DNA of 64,000 nucleotides from Rosellinia necatrix (Eukaryota; Ascomycota; Sordariomycetes; Xylariales; Xylariaceae), in assembly GCA_021209875.1 (NCBI GenBank), contig JAGYVD010000001.1, positions 124,001 through 188,000 on the forward strand. Direction: 5' to 3'. Shown here piece by piece: positions 32,911 through 44,759 of the stretch. The position numbers were made by a program, and so were the translations under genes. The first letter of the stretch is position 1. Every line of letters starts with the position of its first letter. The notes under the pieces are model-generated. The model was not told where the DNA came from. It did not search any database and was given only the letters and a program-made list of their open reading frames with translations.

Positions 32911-34783
32911 CGATGCCAAACAGCATTGAGACACCCGAAGCACACGTATATAATGGGCATGCCCGGCGCAATGTAGAATCAACCATCAGTCTGATAGTGG
33001 TGGTTGACGTTCAACAAAACAAAACGATGTGGCTCATTACCTACTCACTATCATGCCATCTTGGCACACCAACCTACGGCCCGCTGCGCGTGAGATTCTC
33101 GTCTGGAGACGGTGACGCCAAAACGCCACTTGGGAAGAAGACCCTTTTTCCTGGCTCGAGCGCTCTTCCACTCAAGGCACGGCGGATCCGCAGTGACTGA
33201 CTACGTAGTGTAGTGTAGTGACAGTAGTGCACATAACATTTGACATGGTCGGGGCCCCTGCGCACTTGTGCCTTCAATCATTGGCGCACTAGGCTGTCAG
33301 TTGGCAGAATAGGCGATTTTACTGCTTATGTACTGTGTTCTAGTGTATGTGCTATGATATGTAAGTGATGCGCGCCGTCGATCCCTCCCCTGCCGGGATT
33401 CGATCCTGTCAAATCGCCATGTGTATACGATGTGAGTAGGGTGCGACGCGATGGTACCGGCCCCGGCAGTTCAAATAGCAATACTACGCACAAGTATGCA
33501 ACCTCGACCTAACTACTTAGTAACCTTGGGAATTCCGAAAGGGGGAAGACGAAGGAGCATGCCGACCTAACCCCATCGTTGCCTAGCACCTCTAGGATGG
33601 TGTATTTTAACTAGTGTAGAGGACACCGATTGGCGTCGCCCGCGGGCGCTAATTGCTTTGTGCTGACCTGGTGGTTTTGACCGTTGTCTGAGCGTGCTGC
33701 TAATAGCACCGTGGCCTGCATTGGCGCCGGAGGTTTCACCTTTCAATGACTCGTTCGCGTTATACACACAGCCAGTTGAGGGATGTTTCATACCCGCATC
33801 TGCATATGTTTCTCGCGTGATATCCTCCTTTGAGCGACGAAGGGCGAAGGAAGAAAGCAGTGAAAATAAAACAGCAGTCGACAAAACTTAGGAATCCTCC
33901 ATCATGACCAGAACCCAGGGCCCTTCCTGCCAGGGTAGCAGCGGAGATGATACTCACGCCTAGCAGGCTACTAGCCTAATTTGGCCAAGCCATCTTCGTG
34001 ATAGATTTGTGTTATTGCAGTATGTACGCTGCTACTGGTAGATGCCACCGATCATACATATGTCGCTGGAGACCCTCGCGATTCCTCCACATAGCTAGTT
34101 TAATGACTATCCCTAGGTGTACATACACTACTTTCATCCAAACCCAGAGTTTTGGGAGCCACGGTTCCAACTCCGTGGGGCATAGTGAAAGCCCTATGAG
34201 GGGCTATAGACATCAGACCATCATCTAGTATCTCTGGATCGTATCACTCTGATAGCAGGAGTTCTGCAATATATTCTGGTATGATTTTCACTTATATCTG
34301 TATTGCGCAGGTAGATAAAAAAAAAAATAATAAGCACGGGTCGTCTACTATAAACACATGCGCAACATGCGCATCCCGGAGAACCTGGAGAACCTGGAGG
34401 GTCGGGGTTTCGGACTTTGGTGGGATAGCCCAAGTTACCTGAGCGTCAATATATCGTCCGAAGTACGTACATACCTCACATAGCGGGAGTTCTGCCAAGC
34501 GGCTACTCCGGGAGCCGGTGTTAGACCCTGGGCAAGCATGGGGGGATCATCAAACTATGTGGAGGGTATCGACGCGAGCCATCAAAAGCTAGATCTGCCC
34601 GTTGTGACTGAGCACACCCTCCTGCAGCCTCAACACAAGGTGGAATGCATACATAGAGGAGAGCCATGGATGCTATCTTTATCTTTACGGATGCCTGTAC
34701 ATATACTTTATTCCTCGACGCCTCGGACCCCGCTTGATGGTTGATACGATCTGGTATATACCGGCGACGTCGATGTAGCAAGC
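32911..34783. other. Spacer without recognised gene
   Basis: Several open stretches on both strands (33074-33277, 33567-33884, 34221-34781) overlap one another and show no motif. There is a poly-A run at 34318-34327. The last ~200 bases are the likely promoter and leader of the CFEM receptor gene. Confidence 0.4.
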
Positions 34784-36666
34784 ATGCGAGGAAGGATGCT
34801 GGTCGTATGGGTCATCGCCATATTTACTTCCGTGGTAGTCGCTGCGGACCTCTCCGACCTGGCTGATATCCCTCAATGTGGTGTACGTTTATCTTCTTAC
34901 CTTCGCCAATTCCTGCGTATCTTGCTAACAAGGAATTGCAGTCTCTCTGCATCATCAATACGGTGCTGGAGAAATCTTCATGTCAGCTAACCGATTTCCA
35001 ATGTATCTGCGCCAATGCCGCCCTGAACGCGGAGATCGAGTCTTGTATTCTTGCGGATTGCACTCCTAGAGAGGCATTAAGTAGGGATCCCTGATCTACA
35101 TCCCCTCGAGATAAGACTTGATTCTAACCTCTGTCGATTAGAAACTGCGAAGATCGCGAAGAGTCTGTGTGGTGTCAAACCCAGAAACAGTAAGCAGTCA
35201 TATATATCCATACGTTTCTACCTTCACGGATCGTCGGGCTTGTTGTTTGTGCCTATGGCCGAGTCTACGCAGCGGCCTATTACATATGGCAGTCATTAAC
35301 TCCTGGTTCTCAATAGAGTCATTCGCAGTATGGCTGGTACCACTTCTGAACATCATCCTCAGCACGGTATTCTATCTTTTGAGGTTACTATCTCGATTTG
35401 TACTGCGTCAAGGGATTGATACTGGTGATATCACTCTGGGCGCCAGTGTAGTAAGTCATAATTGAATTATATCCTACGATAGGTCGGGGCAATCCTAACT
35501 CCCATTATCAGGCCCTCACATTCCCAATCTTATGGGCGACTTTCGCGGTGTCCGGGAGCGGCCTTGGGCAAGACGCCTGGAACATCCCTCCAGATAACAT
35601 CACGGATATTCTCTACGTATGAGGAGCCCCCTATCCGCAACCAAAACCGCACGCGCGCCGACGTAATGCTGACTGGACGATAGCTGTTCTGGTGGTCGGA
35701 GATTTTCTACCAAGCCGGATTGCCGCTCACGAGAATATCGATCCTTTGCTTTTACCTCAAGATTTTCCCGCAAGAGCGTATCCGCAAGGCGAGTTTCGTG
35801 CTCATCGGGCTAAACGTCGCGAATCTGATCGGGTTTGTGATCGCGTCCATCTTTCAGTGTTACCCCGTCTACGGAGCCTGGACCTTTTGGGACGGGTCAT
35901 TTCATGGGCACTGTAATGATCTTCATGTTCAGTCCTGGGTACAGGCTGCATTTAATATCTTCTTCGGTATGTTACTGGAACACGAATGGTCCGATCGAAT
36001 GTGGCCGGCTTGCTCACCCACTGTGCTATAGATCTTTTGGTCATAATCCTGCCTCTGCCGGTTCTGGCGAGGCTGACTGCATCGAGACAAAAGAAAGTGC
36101 ATATAATTCTGATGTTCAGTCTCGGATTCACGTAAGTTGTATTCTGGAAACTGAATGGTTCGCAATACTAATTCAGGGGTGGAATCAGTGTCACGATTAT
36201 AAGTATTCTTCGTTTGAAGACTCTAGTGTTATTTGCGAACTCCACAAACGTTAGCTACGATTACGTCGAACCGGGCCTATACTCCATAGTCGAAGCTTCG
36301 GCCGCTATCATCTGTGCCTGTCTGCCGGCGGTCAGAGCTCTGCTAAAGTCAACGATGCCTACGTTATTTAAATCGACGGTAGGCCGCTCGGCAGCGTCGA
36401 GAAGCGAAGCAGCCGGAGAACAATCCGTACCCCAAACGCCTGATCCGCTTTGCTGGCCCTGCCCTTCCTATACCACCTACGGGGACGCCGATAGTCGTCT
36501 GGGAATTGGGGAGCAATGGACACCCAACAGCGGCATACCCCGCGACTCGCGGTCTGAAGCAAACGTTGAACTGATGCCGATAAAGCCCAAGAAAGACGAA
36601 GCCGACGTGGAGAGTGGGCGGGAAGGGAAAGAAAACAAACCGACAGGAACCTTTTACTTCGGCTAA
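34784..36666 (+). CDS. CFEM-domain PTH11-like seven-transmembrane receptor
   Basis: Eight exons were joined by hand: 34784-34882, 34942-35080, 35142-35189, 35317-35450, 35512-35616, 35684-35966, 36032-36131, 36177-36666. All introns have GT/AG ends and most have CTAAC-like branch points. The product is 465 aa. Residues 1-20 form a signal peptide. A CFEM domain follows with eight cysteines in order (PQCG, LCII, SSC, FQCIC, ESC, DCT, LCG). After KPRNKS the fungal rhodopsin-like membrane region runs to about residue 350, with LLRLLSRF, WNIPPDNITDILYLFWWSEI, TRISILCFYLKIFP and NSTNVSYDYVEPGLYSIVE. The tail is cytosolic and polar. In other fungi this class senses surfaces or host cues upstream of G-protein signalling. 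The fourth exon could alternatively begin at 35329 in the same frame. 35316 was chosen as the end of intron 3 because of its branch point and the RNKS join. Confidence 0.85.
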
Positions 36667-37596
36667 GCTGCCACTACACGAGCCGGCAGGCGGCTCTATT
36701 CAGAAACGCCAATTGCTCGGCGCTGCGTTTTACTGTGTTATAGAATGGGGAATCATGGGAATTACGGCGTAGGTGTTTTTGGTTGGAATAACGGCGAGCG
36801 GGAAAACGGCAACTTTGGGTTAAGCTGGGACATACCGAGGCTTCATACTAGATCGGACTGCACGGGATATGGCAACGGAAAAATATTGGGCAGCATTTAT
36901 CTTCATACTACAGCAGGAGGACGGTCGATACTGGAACCATATGGCGATCTTCGATATAATCAGCGAGGCGGGGGTGACGAATCCGTCGCCACACCATTGG
37001 CCTTTATACGGCCTTCATACGGCCTTCATACGGCCTCGACGCGTCCTTGGCGACTCACCCTTGGACCTACTCCAGGACGTTGGACTCATCGCGCGACCAA
37101 ACTGCGAACGATGACGCTGGAGGAAGCCTCGATGCACACCACACGTACAGATATTAACAAGGCCCGGGGGCGGTGCGACTGCCAGCCGTATTGCCAGCCG
37201 TATTAATATCGACACATCGACCTCCGGCGATGGGCTAATGGGATGAGCGGGTGCAGCGTATTCGATATGTGGGGTGGGACTGGATAAGGGGTAGAATAGA
37301 AACAACACAATGATCATATTCTGCTGTTGGTTAACTTGATATGAATGTAGGATGATTAATTACGTGAGGGCAGAACCCAAATAACTAGATAGGGGCTGGT
37401 TGTCCTTTGGTGAAAGAGAGGCAGTAGGGAGGTAGGTACCTGGGTATCTAGGTACCTACCTCCTTGCTTGGGTGAATTGTTGCCAACCGTGAACAGCTCA
37501 AAACAATTTAGTTGGCAGCCTCTGCCACCTGCAACTTGCGCTATTCTCTATATGGTGCCCGCAACCACAGGCATCCCTTAACAACTAACTATGGAA
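36667..37596. other. Spacer; short direct repeats and a 14-bp palindrome
   Basis: The open stretch at 36745-37206 has no homology-like features and contains repeated GGCCTTCATAC units (37010-37031) and a duplicated TGCCAGCCGTATT near 37181-37205, so it is not called. A perfect inverted repeat lies at 37428-37463. Confidence 0.45.
37428..37463. repeat. 14-bp perfect inverted repeat of the AGGTACCT family
   Basis: Positions 37428-37441 are the exact reverse complement of 37450-37463 with an 8-nt spacer. The arms are built from GGTAGGTACCT, the same motif as the low-complexity clusters elsewhere in the window. Confidence 0.85.
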
Positions 37597-37668
37597 AGCT
37601 AGCTAGCTCAGTGGAAGAGCGCCGGGCTCATAACCCGGAGGTCGATTGATCGAAACAATCGCTAGCTA
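37597..37668 (+). tRNA. tRNA-Met (anticodon CAU)
   Basis: The full cloverleaf can be drawn. Acceptor AGCTAGC pairs with GCTAGCT and is followed by discriminator A. The D stem is GCTC/GAGC. The anticodon stem CCGGG/CCCGG encloses the loop CTCATAA, giving anticodon CAT. The T stem is GATTG/CAATC. There is no intron. The T loop reads ATCGAAA rather than the usual TTCGAAA. A T-rich run (about 37681-37692) downstream would serve as the Pol III terminator. An initiator-type tRNA is less likely, since the AU1:A-type features of initiators were not seen, but elongator versus initiator identity was not proven. Confidence 0.9.
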
Positions 37669-38227
37669 AAACATTTTGTGGTTTTTTTTTTTCTTCCTTT
37701 CTTTGATAGTTTTATTTTCATTTTCATTCTTCCTCCCCCGACACCGTCATGGTACTATGGTACTCCTGTGCAGCTCTTGATAACAAAACAGATCGATCGC
37801 ATTATCGGCTTATTTATTTTATTTCCTTGCTTAACCGCATTCTTTGATTCGCTATCTAGTCTTTTTCCATCTGTGTAGTTAACTATTTATTTTATTGCTG
37901 TTCATTTTATGGTTGGTCGATGCAGTGTAGTAGGTAGGTAGCCTGTGTAAGATGCAAGAGCGGGAGCCTATCGTCGGTCGATCGGCGCCCCGTGCCCGCC
38001 GACGGGACAACGGAATAGGTCTGGCTTAGGTCCACCTACCTAGGTAAGTACCTAGTTTATGCTGGGGCAAAACATACCGACCTAGGTCGCCTCCGTCTTT
38101 CCCTGCCCCTCTCTTCTCCCCTGCCCGGACACGCCCCCCCTGACCATCGCGACTTTCCTGGACAAGGGACCATCGCACCTGGGCTCGCGCGGGTTGTAAT
38201 CACGCATCCCCCCCGTGCATGGAAAAC
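37669..38227. other. Spacer between tRNA-Met and the asparagine-synthetase-like gene
   Basis: It starts with a T-rich Pol III stop region and continues AT-rich to about 37900. It then has TAGGTAGGTAG and CTACCTAGGTAAG motifs (37930-38055) and a C-rich leader just upstream of the coding start. Confidence 0.5.
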
Positions 38228-40153
38228 ATGTGTGGCATCCATGCCACCGTCACCGCGTCCCCCAATTTCGGGCTGCCATCCGGGCTGAGGCAATCTCTGA
38301 TCAACCGTGGGCCCGACCATTTTGGCCAGGCCCAGCGCGGCCTTGTTTGCGCCAGCTCGGATCGCCCGCTCCGCCTGTACTTCACCTCCACCGTCCTCGC
38401 CCTGCGCGGCGACCACGTCGCCAGGCAGCCGCTCGAGGAGAGCCCCGGCACCGGCTCCGTCCTCTGCTGGAACGGGGAGGCCTGGCGCATCAACGGCCAG
38501 CCTGTCAGCGGGAACGATGGCGAGGCCGTCTTTTCCATGCTTCAGTCCTCGGTCTCTTCCTCGTCATCCCCATCGTCATCCTCATCGTCATCCTCTTCCT
38601 CTCGTGACGCTCGAGAGGCCCACGTGATAGATGTCCTGCGGAGCATCGAGGGCCCCTTTGCCTTTGTTTACTATGATTCTGCCGCTGGCCGGCTGTATTA
38701 TGGCCGCGACCGTCTTGGAAGGCGGTCTCTTCTCATCCAGTGTTCGGCTGAGATGGACTCGATTGCGCTCTCGAGTGTTGCCTCTGTGCCAACTGCCGGC
38801 TGGGAAGAAGTCAGCACCGATGGGGTCTGGTCAATGGATTTGAGCGCATACAATGGCGGTTCCGGCCCGTCGCCTTTCCTCGATCTCATCACCAGTCACG
38901 CCTGGCTACCATCCAACAATGACGAAATGGTAAGTCTTGGCGGCCTATGATGGAAGGCCAAAGCTGAACTGTGCAGATCTTGAGCATCGGTGTTTTCAAC
39001 AAAGAATTGCCACCTCCGAAACACGAGCTGGACTTCGGCTCACCCTCACTCCCAGTTCTGAGGCACCATCTTGTCGAGTCTCTGAAGTTACGTGTTCTGG
39101 ATGTGCCTGAGTCACCAGACACGACATCAGATGCAGATGCCCGCATCGCTGTTCTTTTCTCCGGCGGTATAGACTGCACTGTTCTCGCGAGGCTTGCTCA
39201 CGAGCTCCTTCCCATTAGCCAAGGCTTAGATCTCATTAATGTCGCTTTCGAGAACCCACGGCAAGTGGCTCTAGAAGCGAAGCAGCCACACTTGCGAGCT
39301 TCGGACACATACGAGGGCTGTCCGGACAGAGCCACAGGGCGGAGAGCATTTGCCGAACTACAGTCTTCTTGTCCCGGGCGACAGTGGCGTTTTATTGCTG
39401 TATGTAGGATGCCCTCTTACACCGTCACCCGCAGCCTCGGACATAGGGATTAACGCTCACACAGGTCAACGTTCCATTTGAGGAAGCGATGGCTCATAAG
39501 ACGAAAGTAGTGGCCTTAATATCCCCACATGACACGGAGATGGACCTATCTATTGCCTTTGCTTTGTATTTCGCAGCAAGGGGTACGGGAGAGTGTTATA
39601 TTGACCAGATCGAGTGGCAATCCTCACCACCCACCATCACTACATCAGCACGAGTGCTCTTATCCGGTCTTGGGGCGGACGAGTTATTTGGGGGCTATTC
39701 TCGACATGAGGCAGCATTCAAGAGGAGAGGCTATAGTGGTCTTATCGACGAGTTGCAGTTGGACGTTAGTCGCATCGGGCAACGTAACCTCGGCCGAGAT
39801 GACCGCATTATGGCGCACTGGGGTAGGGAAGTGCGTTTCCCTTACCTTGACGAAGGGCTTGTCCGGTTCGCCATGGGCAGTCCAGTATGGGAGAAGTGTG
39901 ATTTTGAGAACATTTTCCACCCTGCCATCATCGACCCAGCCAAACGCATTCTCAGACTGCTAGCCGATCAACTCGATCTCCCTCTTGCTGCACGACAGAA
40001 AAAGAAAGCGGTAGGAACCCCCCTTGGCGCACACCATAGCCACTGCTCACTCGTTTGCAGATACAATTTGGTTCCCGAACGGCCAAGATTGAAAGTGCAA
40101 CAGGCCGTCTTCGGGGTACAGCCCAGGTCTCTATACCGGCTGCGACTGGTTGA
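38228..40153 (+). CDS. Asparagine-synthetase-domain protein (ASNSD1/YML096W type)
   Basis: Four exons (38228-38929, 38977-39399, 39465-40010, 40061-40153) give 587 aa. The N-terminal half is a class II glutamine amidotransferase domain starting MCGIHA, with Cys2 in the nucleophile position, and INRGPDHFG. A serine-rich insert (about residues 108-126) interrupts it. The C-terminal half is an AsnB-like ATP-pyrophosphatase domain with the PP-loop FSGGIDC, SGLGADELFGGYSRH and NLGRDDR. The short last exon encodes AIQFGSRTAKIE, which matches the conserved end of this family. The start was placed at 38228 because the nucleophile must follow the initiator Met. An in-frame ATG three codons upstream (38219) would bury it. 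Family members are related to asparagine synthetase but their in vivo reaction is not settled. Confidence 0.88.
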
Positions 40154-41593
40154 ATTACAGGTAATTTGGACCCCATGTTTGATCCGCTGTTACCCCCATA
40201 CAATTTCCGACCCGAAGTCCCGAGGCGATGATGATGACCACAGATACTTCCGAGTTGGCAGTACTACGGTCCGAGTTCCTCTCTTGTTGCGTGTTTCGGT
40301 TCCTTGCCGTAACCCACTTGAGAGCGATCGCGGGTGTGCCCCAACGATGACGTCGTAAAGGCATTACTGAGCCTTATTGCATATCTGCACCTACTAAATT
40401 ACCCGTTCATATTCGAAATTGTTTGATTTATAACCTTGGGCCGTGGGACTAATCTTATCGCAGGCTATAACTGCACCTCAGTTGCCCTAACCTAAGCTGT
40501 GCTTCTTAGTTGGTAGATGCAATACACCCGAGTGAACAAATTCTGCCTCGTGATTGGTCAGTGGTGAGTTCCAATTATTGCTCTGGTCTCAAGTTTGCGA
40601 ACGGTTTGAATCTCATTGGTCGCATTATTTTCTGCAAGGACCCGGCCAATCAATTCAGAGTGGTGCGCCACAATACGTTTTAACCACCCGAAAACTTTCA
40701 ACACGGCGGCAGACCTGTTGGCAAACTAAAGGCGCAATCCATTCCGGTTTGCTTCGCGAAAGCTATCATAGGTTTTGCTCGCCGACGTAGGAACTGAGAC
40801 CAGATATGGTCTCATTTGCGGCTCTTAGGCGTAGCCGATGTGCTACGTAGCACTCAAAACCGTTATCTGTCAAGATAATGCTTAGGTAAGTAGAGTAGCA
40901 ATATAGCTACATCCGAGATGGGAGAAGCTCCCGTATGCGGTAAGTTCATTGAAGTGGTGGTCTCCAATCTTCAACGGTCATATACAGAGCTACCTGCATG
41001 GGTAGTTAGGCCCGGGGTGCAGACTTGGCATCCAAGCGAGACGGTCAATCCACCATGTTGGCTCAACAACCGATCTTGGGGAGCTCGATAGCAAAGACGT
41101 ATGAGCGTCCGGCAACTAGGTAGTCATTTTGCAATAACAGCCTGTATCACATCAAAATTTGCATCGGCCCTGCGCACATGGCGTGTACCCATAAGACAGT
41201 GTCCGTTGTGATTCGGGAACACAGATTCTTAGCGTAAGCGAGAGACCTCGGCTTTTCCACTCAAATAATCTCGGGAAAGTTGGGGGCACGATCTGGCACT
41301 CCAATTGAAATGCGGGGAACCTAGCAGACACCGGCGTTTCCGTTTCCAAGACAAAAGATTGCCTGTCACTACCTAGGTTAGACTGGGACTATAGTGCCAT
41401 CAGCTGAGCTCTTCTGGTATTTATGTAAATAAAAGACAACCGAGTTTGCTTGGTGTGCTAACCGTAGAGTATGATATAATTTACACCATAGTTTCTATGC
41501 GATTAGATGCTATCTGAAATAGTTCCGGGTTCTGCATCGTGATAATTATAGAGTTGTCCTTCGAGGTTTCGGTGTGTCTGTCCATTTTCAAAT
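40154..41593. other. Spacer without recognised gene
   Basis: Nothing convincing. Short open stretches at 40554-40790 and 41152-41349 lack motifs. The last ~100 bases are the leader of the acyl-CoA synthetase gene. Confidence 0.45.
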
Positions 41594-44146
41594 ATGGCCT
41601 CGACCATCGAGCGCAAGGCCAATGGCGAGATCATCTACGGGCCGAGCGAGGTCTTAGATGTCCCAAATGTCGATTTGATGACATTGTTATTTGGTAAGTC
41701 CGGAGGTTTTGGCGTCATTTCGTGGCCGGTATGAGGGCCTTTACTAAGTTGTGACACTAGAGTCCGAGAATTGTCGGGTGCCGGCCGATACCATCCTCCA
41801 GTACGCGCTACATCATCTTACTTACATCTTGTTCCACCAGTCCCTAGGATCAATCGACCCATCTAACCACCTTACCCTTGGGAGTTATGTTGCGCGCTTT
41901 GTTATTACCGAAAACCACCAGACTAACCGGGAATCTTCGACAGCGCTGACGCTGCGGAACCTTCACATCATCTCACCAAGGCGAAACTTCTACTGCTATC
42001 AAAGCGGATCGCCCACGTGCTCAGAAACCAATATGGGATCGGGGCCGACGGGCCGAATAAAGACGTGGTCTTCAACATCTCGACGGGCAACTTCCTGATC
42101 CCGGCGCTGTTCTACTCGATCATCACGGCCGGGGGCGTCTTCGCCTCGGCGAGCGCCGCCGCCACGCCCAACGAGTTCGCGTACCAGCTGCGGCAGAGCG
42201 GCGCCAAGGTGGTCGTGTGCAACACGGACGTCAAAGAGACGGCGCTCGCGGCCGCGGCCATGGTCGGGATAGCGCCGCGGCATGTCCTGGTGTACGGCGT
42301 CGGGACGGGCGGCGACGGCATGGAACTACGCGAGGCCGCGTCGGGGGCCAAGGTACCCATCTCGAACCAGGAGCTCGTCTGGCGCCGCATAACAGACCCC
42401 GTCGAGCTCGAGAACAGCATCATCTGCCTCATCTTCTCGAGCGGCACCACCGGGCTTCCGAAAGCGATGCGGCTGTCGCACCGGAATAGCGTCGCGGCCT
42501 GCGCGCTCTCTATCGAGCCTGCGAGACAGCATAACTTGAAACATAAACCGGGATATAAGTGGTACGCGTGAAAAATCCCCTCTGCCTTGGCTACTAAGCG
42601 TGGCGTAGATGACCTCAAATAGCCTATTGTATGCAAAACTAACAGCTCCGCGTATAGTTAGTAGATTTCCAACCCCCTCATCCCTCCCAGACGAAAAGCA
42701 TCACGAACCAAAGCAAAATCTCTCACAGAAGACGGGTTCTACCTTTCCCCTCCTTACCTCTACGCGTAGCTGACTCTCCCCCCTTTTTTTAATCCCCCCC
42801 CCCTGGCAGACCAAACCCTAGCGCACCTCCCGACGGCCCACATCGCGGGGATCCAGGGCTACCTCGTGAACAGCTGCTACCTGGGCGGGACGTGCTTCTG
42901 GATGCGGCGGTTCGAGTTCGCGCGGTTCTGCGAGCACGCGCGGCGGCACCGCGTCACCACCATGTTCACCGTGCCGCCCATCTACCTGCTGATCGCCAAG
43001 TCGGCCGCCGTCGCCGACCACTTCGACAGCTGGGACGACGCCGTCACCGGCGCCGCCCCCATGGGCCGCGACCTCCAGCTGGCCGCCGGCAGGAAGATCG
43101 GCGGCGGCGCCACCTTGCTACGCCAGACGTGGGGGCTCAGCGAGACTGTAAGTCTGTCTATCTATTTACCTATGTATCTATTCATCTGGACGTGCGTGAA
43201 TGTGTGTATGGGATGGATAAGCGAGATGAAAAAAAAAAACGAACGCGAAGTGGGGGGGAAGAGGGTCGCTGACTGGAACTGAAACTAAACTAAACTGAAC
43301 TGAACTGAACTGGACTTGAACTGACATACCAATGCCATCTTTGTCGTTAGACCGGCAGTATCACCATCGTGCCCATCGAGCTAGCCCACGTGGCGCCGGC
43401 GGGGTCAGTAGGCTCCCTCATCGCGAGCTGCTACGCGCGCCTGGTCGATGATGACGGGAGGGACGTCGCGCCGGGCGAGGCCGGCGAGATCTGGGTCAAA
43501 GGGCCCGTGGTGACGAAGGGGTACTGGAACAACGAGGCCGCGAACCGGGAGTCATTCAGCGGTGACGGATGGTTCTGCACCGGCGACATCGCCGTGTTCA
43601 AGGACGGCTTCTTCTCCATCGTGGATCGCAAGAAGGTACGTTCTGTCAGGCACGCGACTATGATCCGAGCAAATAAAAAGAGCGCGGGGACTAACGCTAG
43701 TTTTTCTTTGGCTTGGATATAGGAACTTATCAAATACAAGGGCAATCAGGTCGCCCCCGCCGAGCTCGAGGCGATGCTGATCTCACACCCTAAGATCCTC
43801 GACGTAGCCGTTATCGGCGTGCCTGGAGAGGGTACCGAGGTGCCGCGGTATGTGAACCCTTCCCTCTTTCCCCCTCTTGGTACCCTATGTTCTATCCGCC
43901 GCCTAGATTTTTAGCTAAAAGCTGACGCGAACGCGCCCCGACAGTGCATACGTGGTCGCGGATGAGAAGGGGATCAGCGGCAAGGAGATCGTGGAGTGGT
44001 TCAGCAAGCAGGGCCTGTCGCGGTACAAGCAGCTGCGGGGCGGCGTCGTCTTCCTCGACGCCATCCCCAAGAGCCCCACCGGCAAGATCCTGCGGAAGAA
44101 CCTGCGGGAGCTGGCGAAGAGGGAGAGGCCTGTTGCGAAGATCTAA
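41594..44146 (+). CDS. 4-coumarate-CoA-ligase-like acyl-CoA synthetase (ANL superfamily)
   Basis: It activates a carboxylic acid with ATP and joins it to CoA. Supported exons: 41594-41693, 41761-41800, 41944-about 42562, 42810-43147, 43351-43635, 43723-43847, 43945-44146, about 569 aa in total. The second intron is proven by the join [19 protein letters not shown], the family's typical N-terminal strand. Later come the AMP-binding loop [10 protein letters not shown] (from about residue 211), [48 protein letters not shown] and the C-terminal hinge [19 protein letters not shown]. The catalytic lysine is in SPTGKILRK. The protein ends in AKI, a plausible peroxisomal PTS1. The junction between 42562 and 42810 cannot be made in frame with canonical splice sites (see findings). 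This means either an unusual site, an assembly error or a recent inactivating mutation. The substrate is unknown. Confidence 0.82.
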
Positions 44147-44759
44147 TGGCACCGCCGTTGCGTTGGGCTTCCCTTGGGGGCTGGTCGTGGATAGTCTAAT
44201 AAGGTTCTAGATAGAAGAATTGAAATTATAATTACGGCTCTCCTTACCTCACAGCCTGCTGGCTAGTGCGGAACGCGTCCCTCCTTATTTTGTTTCTATT
44301 TGTGTGCCTTTTAATCTAGGTTGGTGTTAGATGGTATCTTGCAGAATGCAAGAACGGACTAGTTCCACATGGTAGTTGGGCCTCAATCTCAATGGGGTGA
44401 AAAGTCGATCCCTGAACCCTTCAAGACGAAAGGGGCCTTGAAGAAGGGACCTTGAAGATTTACAAATACAGCCAATTCCAGCACCAAAACCATCTTAGGT
44501 GCCGGATAGTGACTAGTAGCGTGACAGTTCTGCCCAACAGTTGGCTAGTAGCGCACTTAAGACTTGGTAGTCACTACGGGTTAAACGAGCACAGCGCTTG
44601 TGAATTGAGGAGAAGAAAAGATTGTCTTTATTCTCGTGTGCCTATCAGGTTGCCTGTCTACTGAGGCTGACTGCATCCTCCACGTTCAGTTCCTGATCCT
44701 GTACTTAAGCCTGAGCCACCGAAGCATTTAACTTCAAACTAGGGCCGTCATGCCTAGGC
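44147..44759. other. Convergent 3' spacer
   Basis: This is the gap between the ends of two convergent genes. The open stretch at 44452-44664 has no motif and is not called. Nothing else was recognised. Confidence 0.5.

Noticed and set aside
36745..37206. 153-codon open frame on the plus strand after the CFEM receptor
   Set aside because: Contains internal direct repeats and overlaps frames on both strands; no start context or motif.
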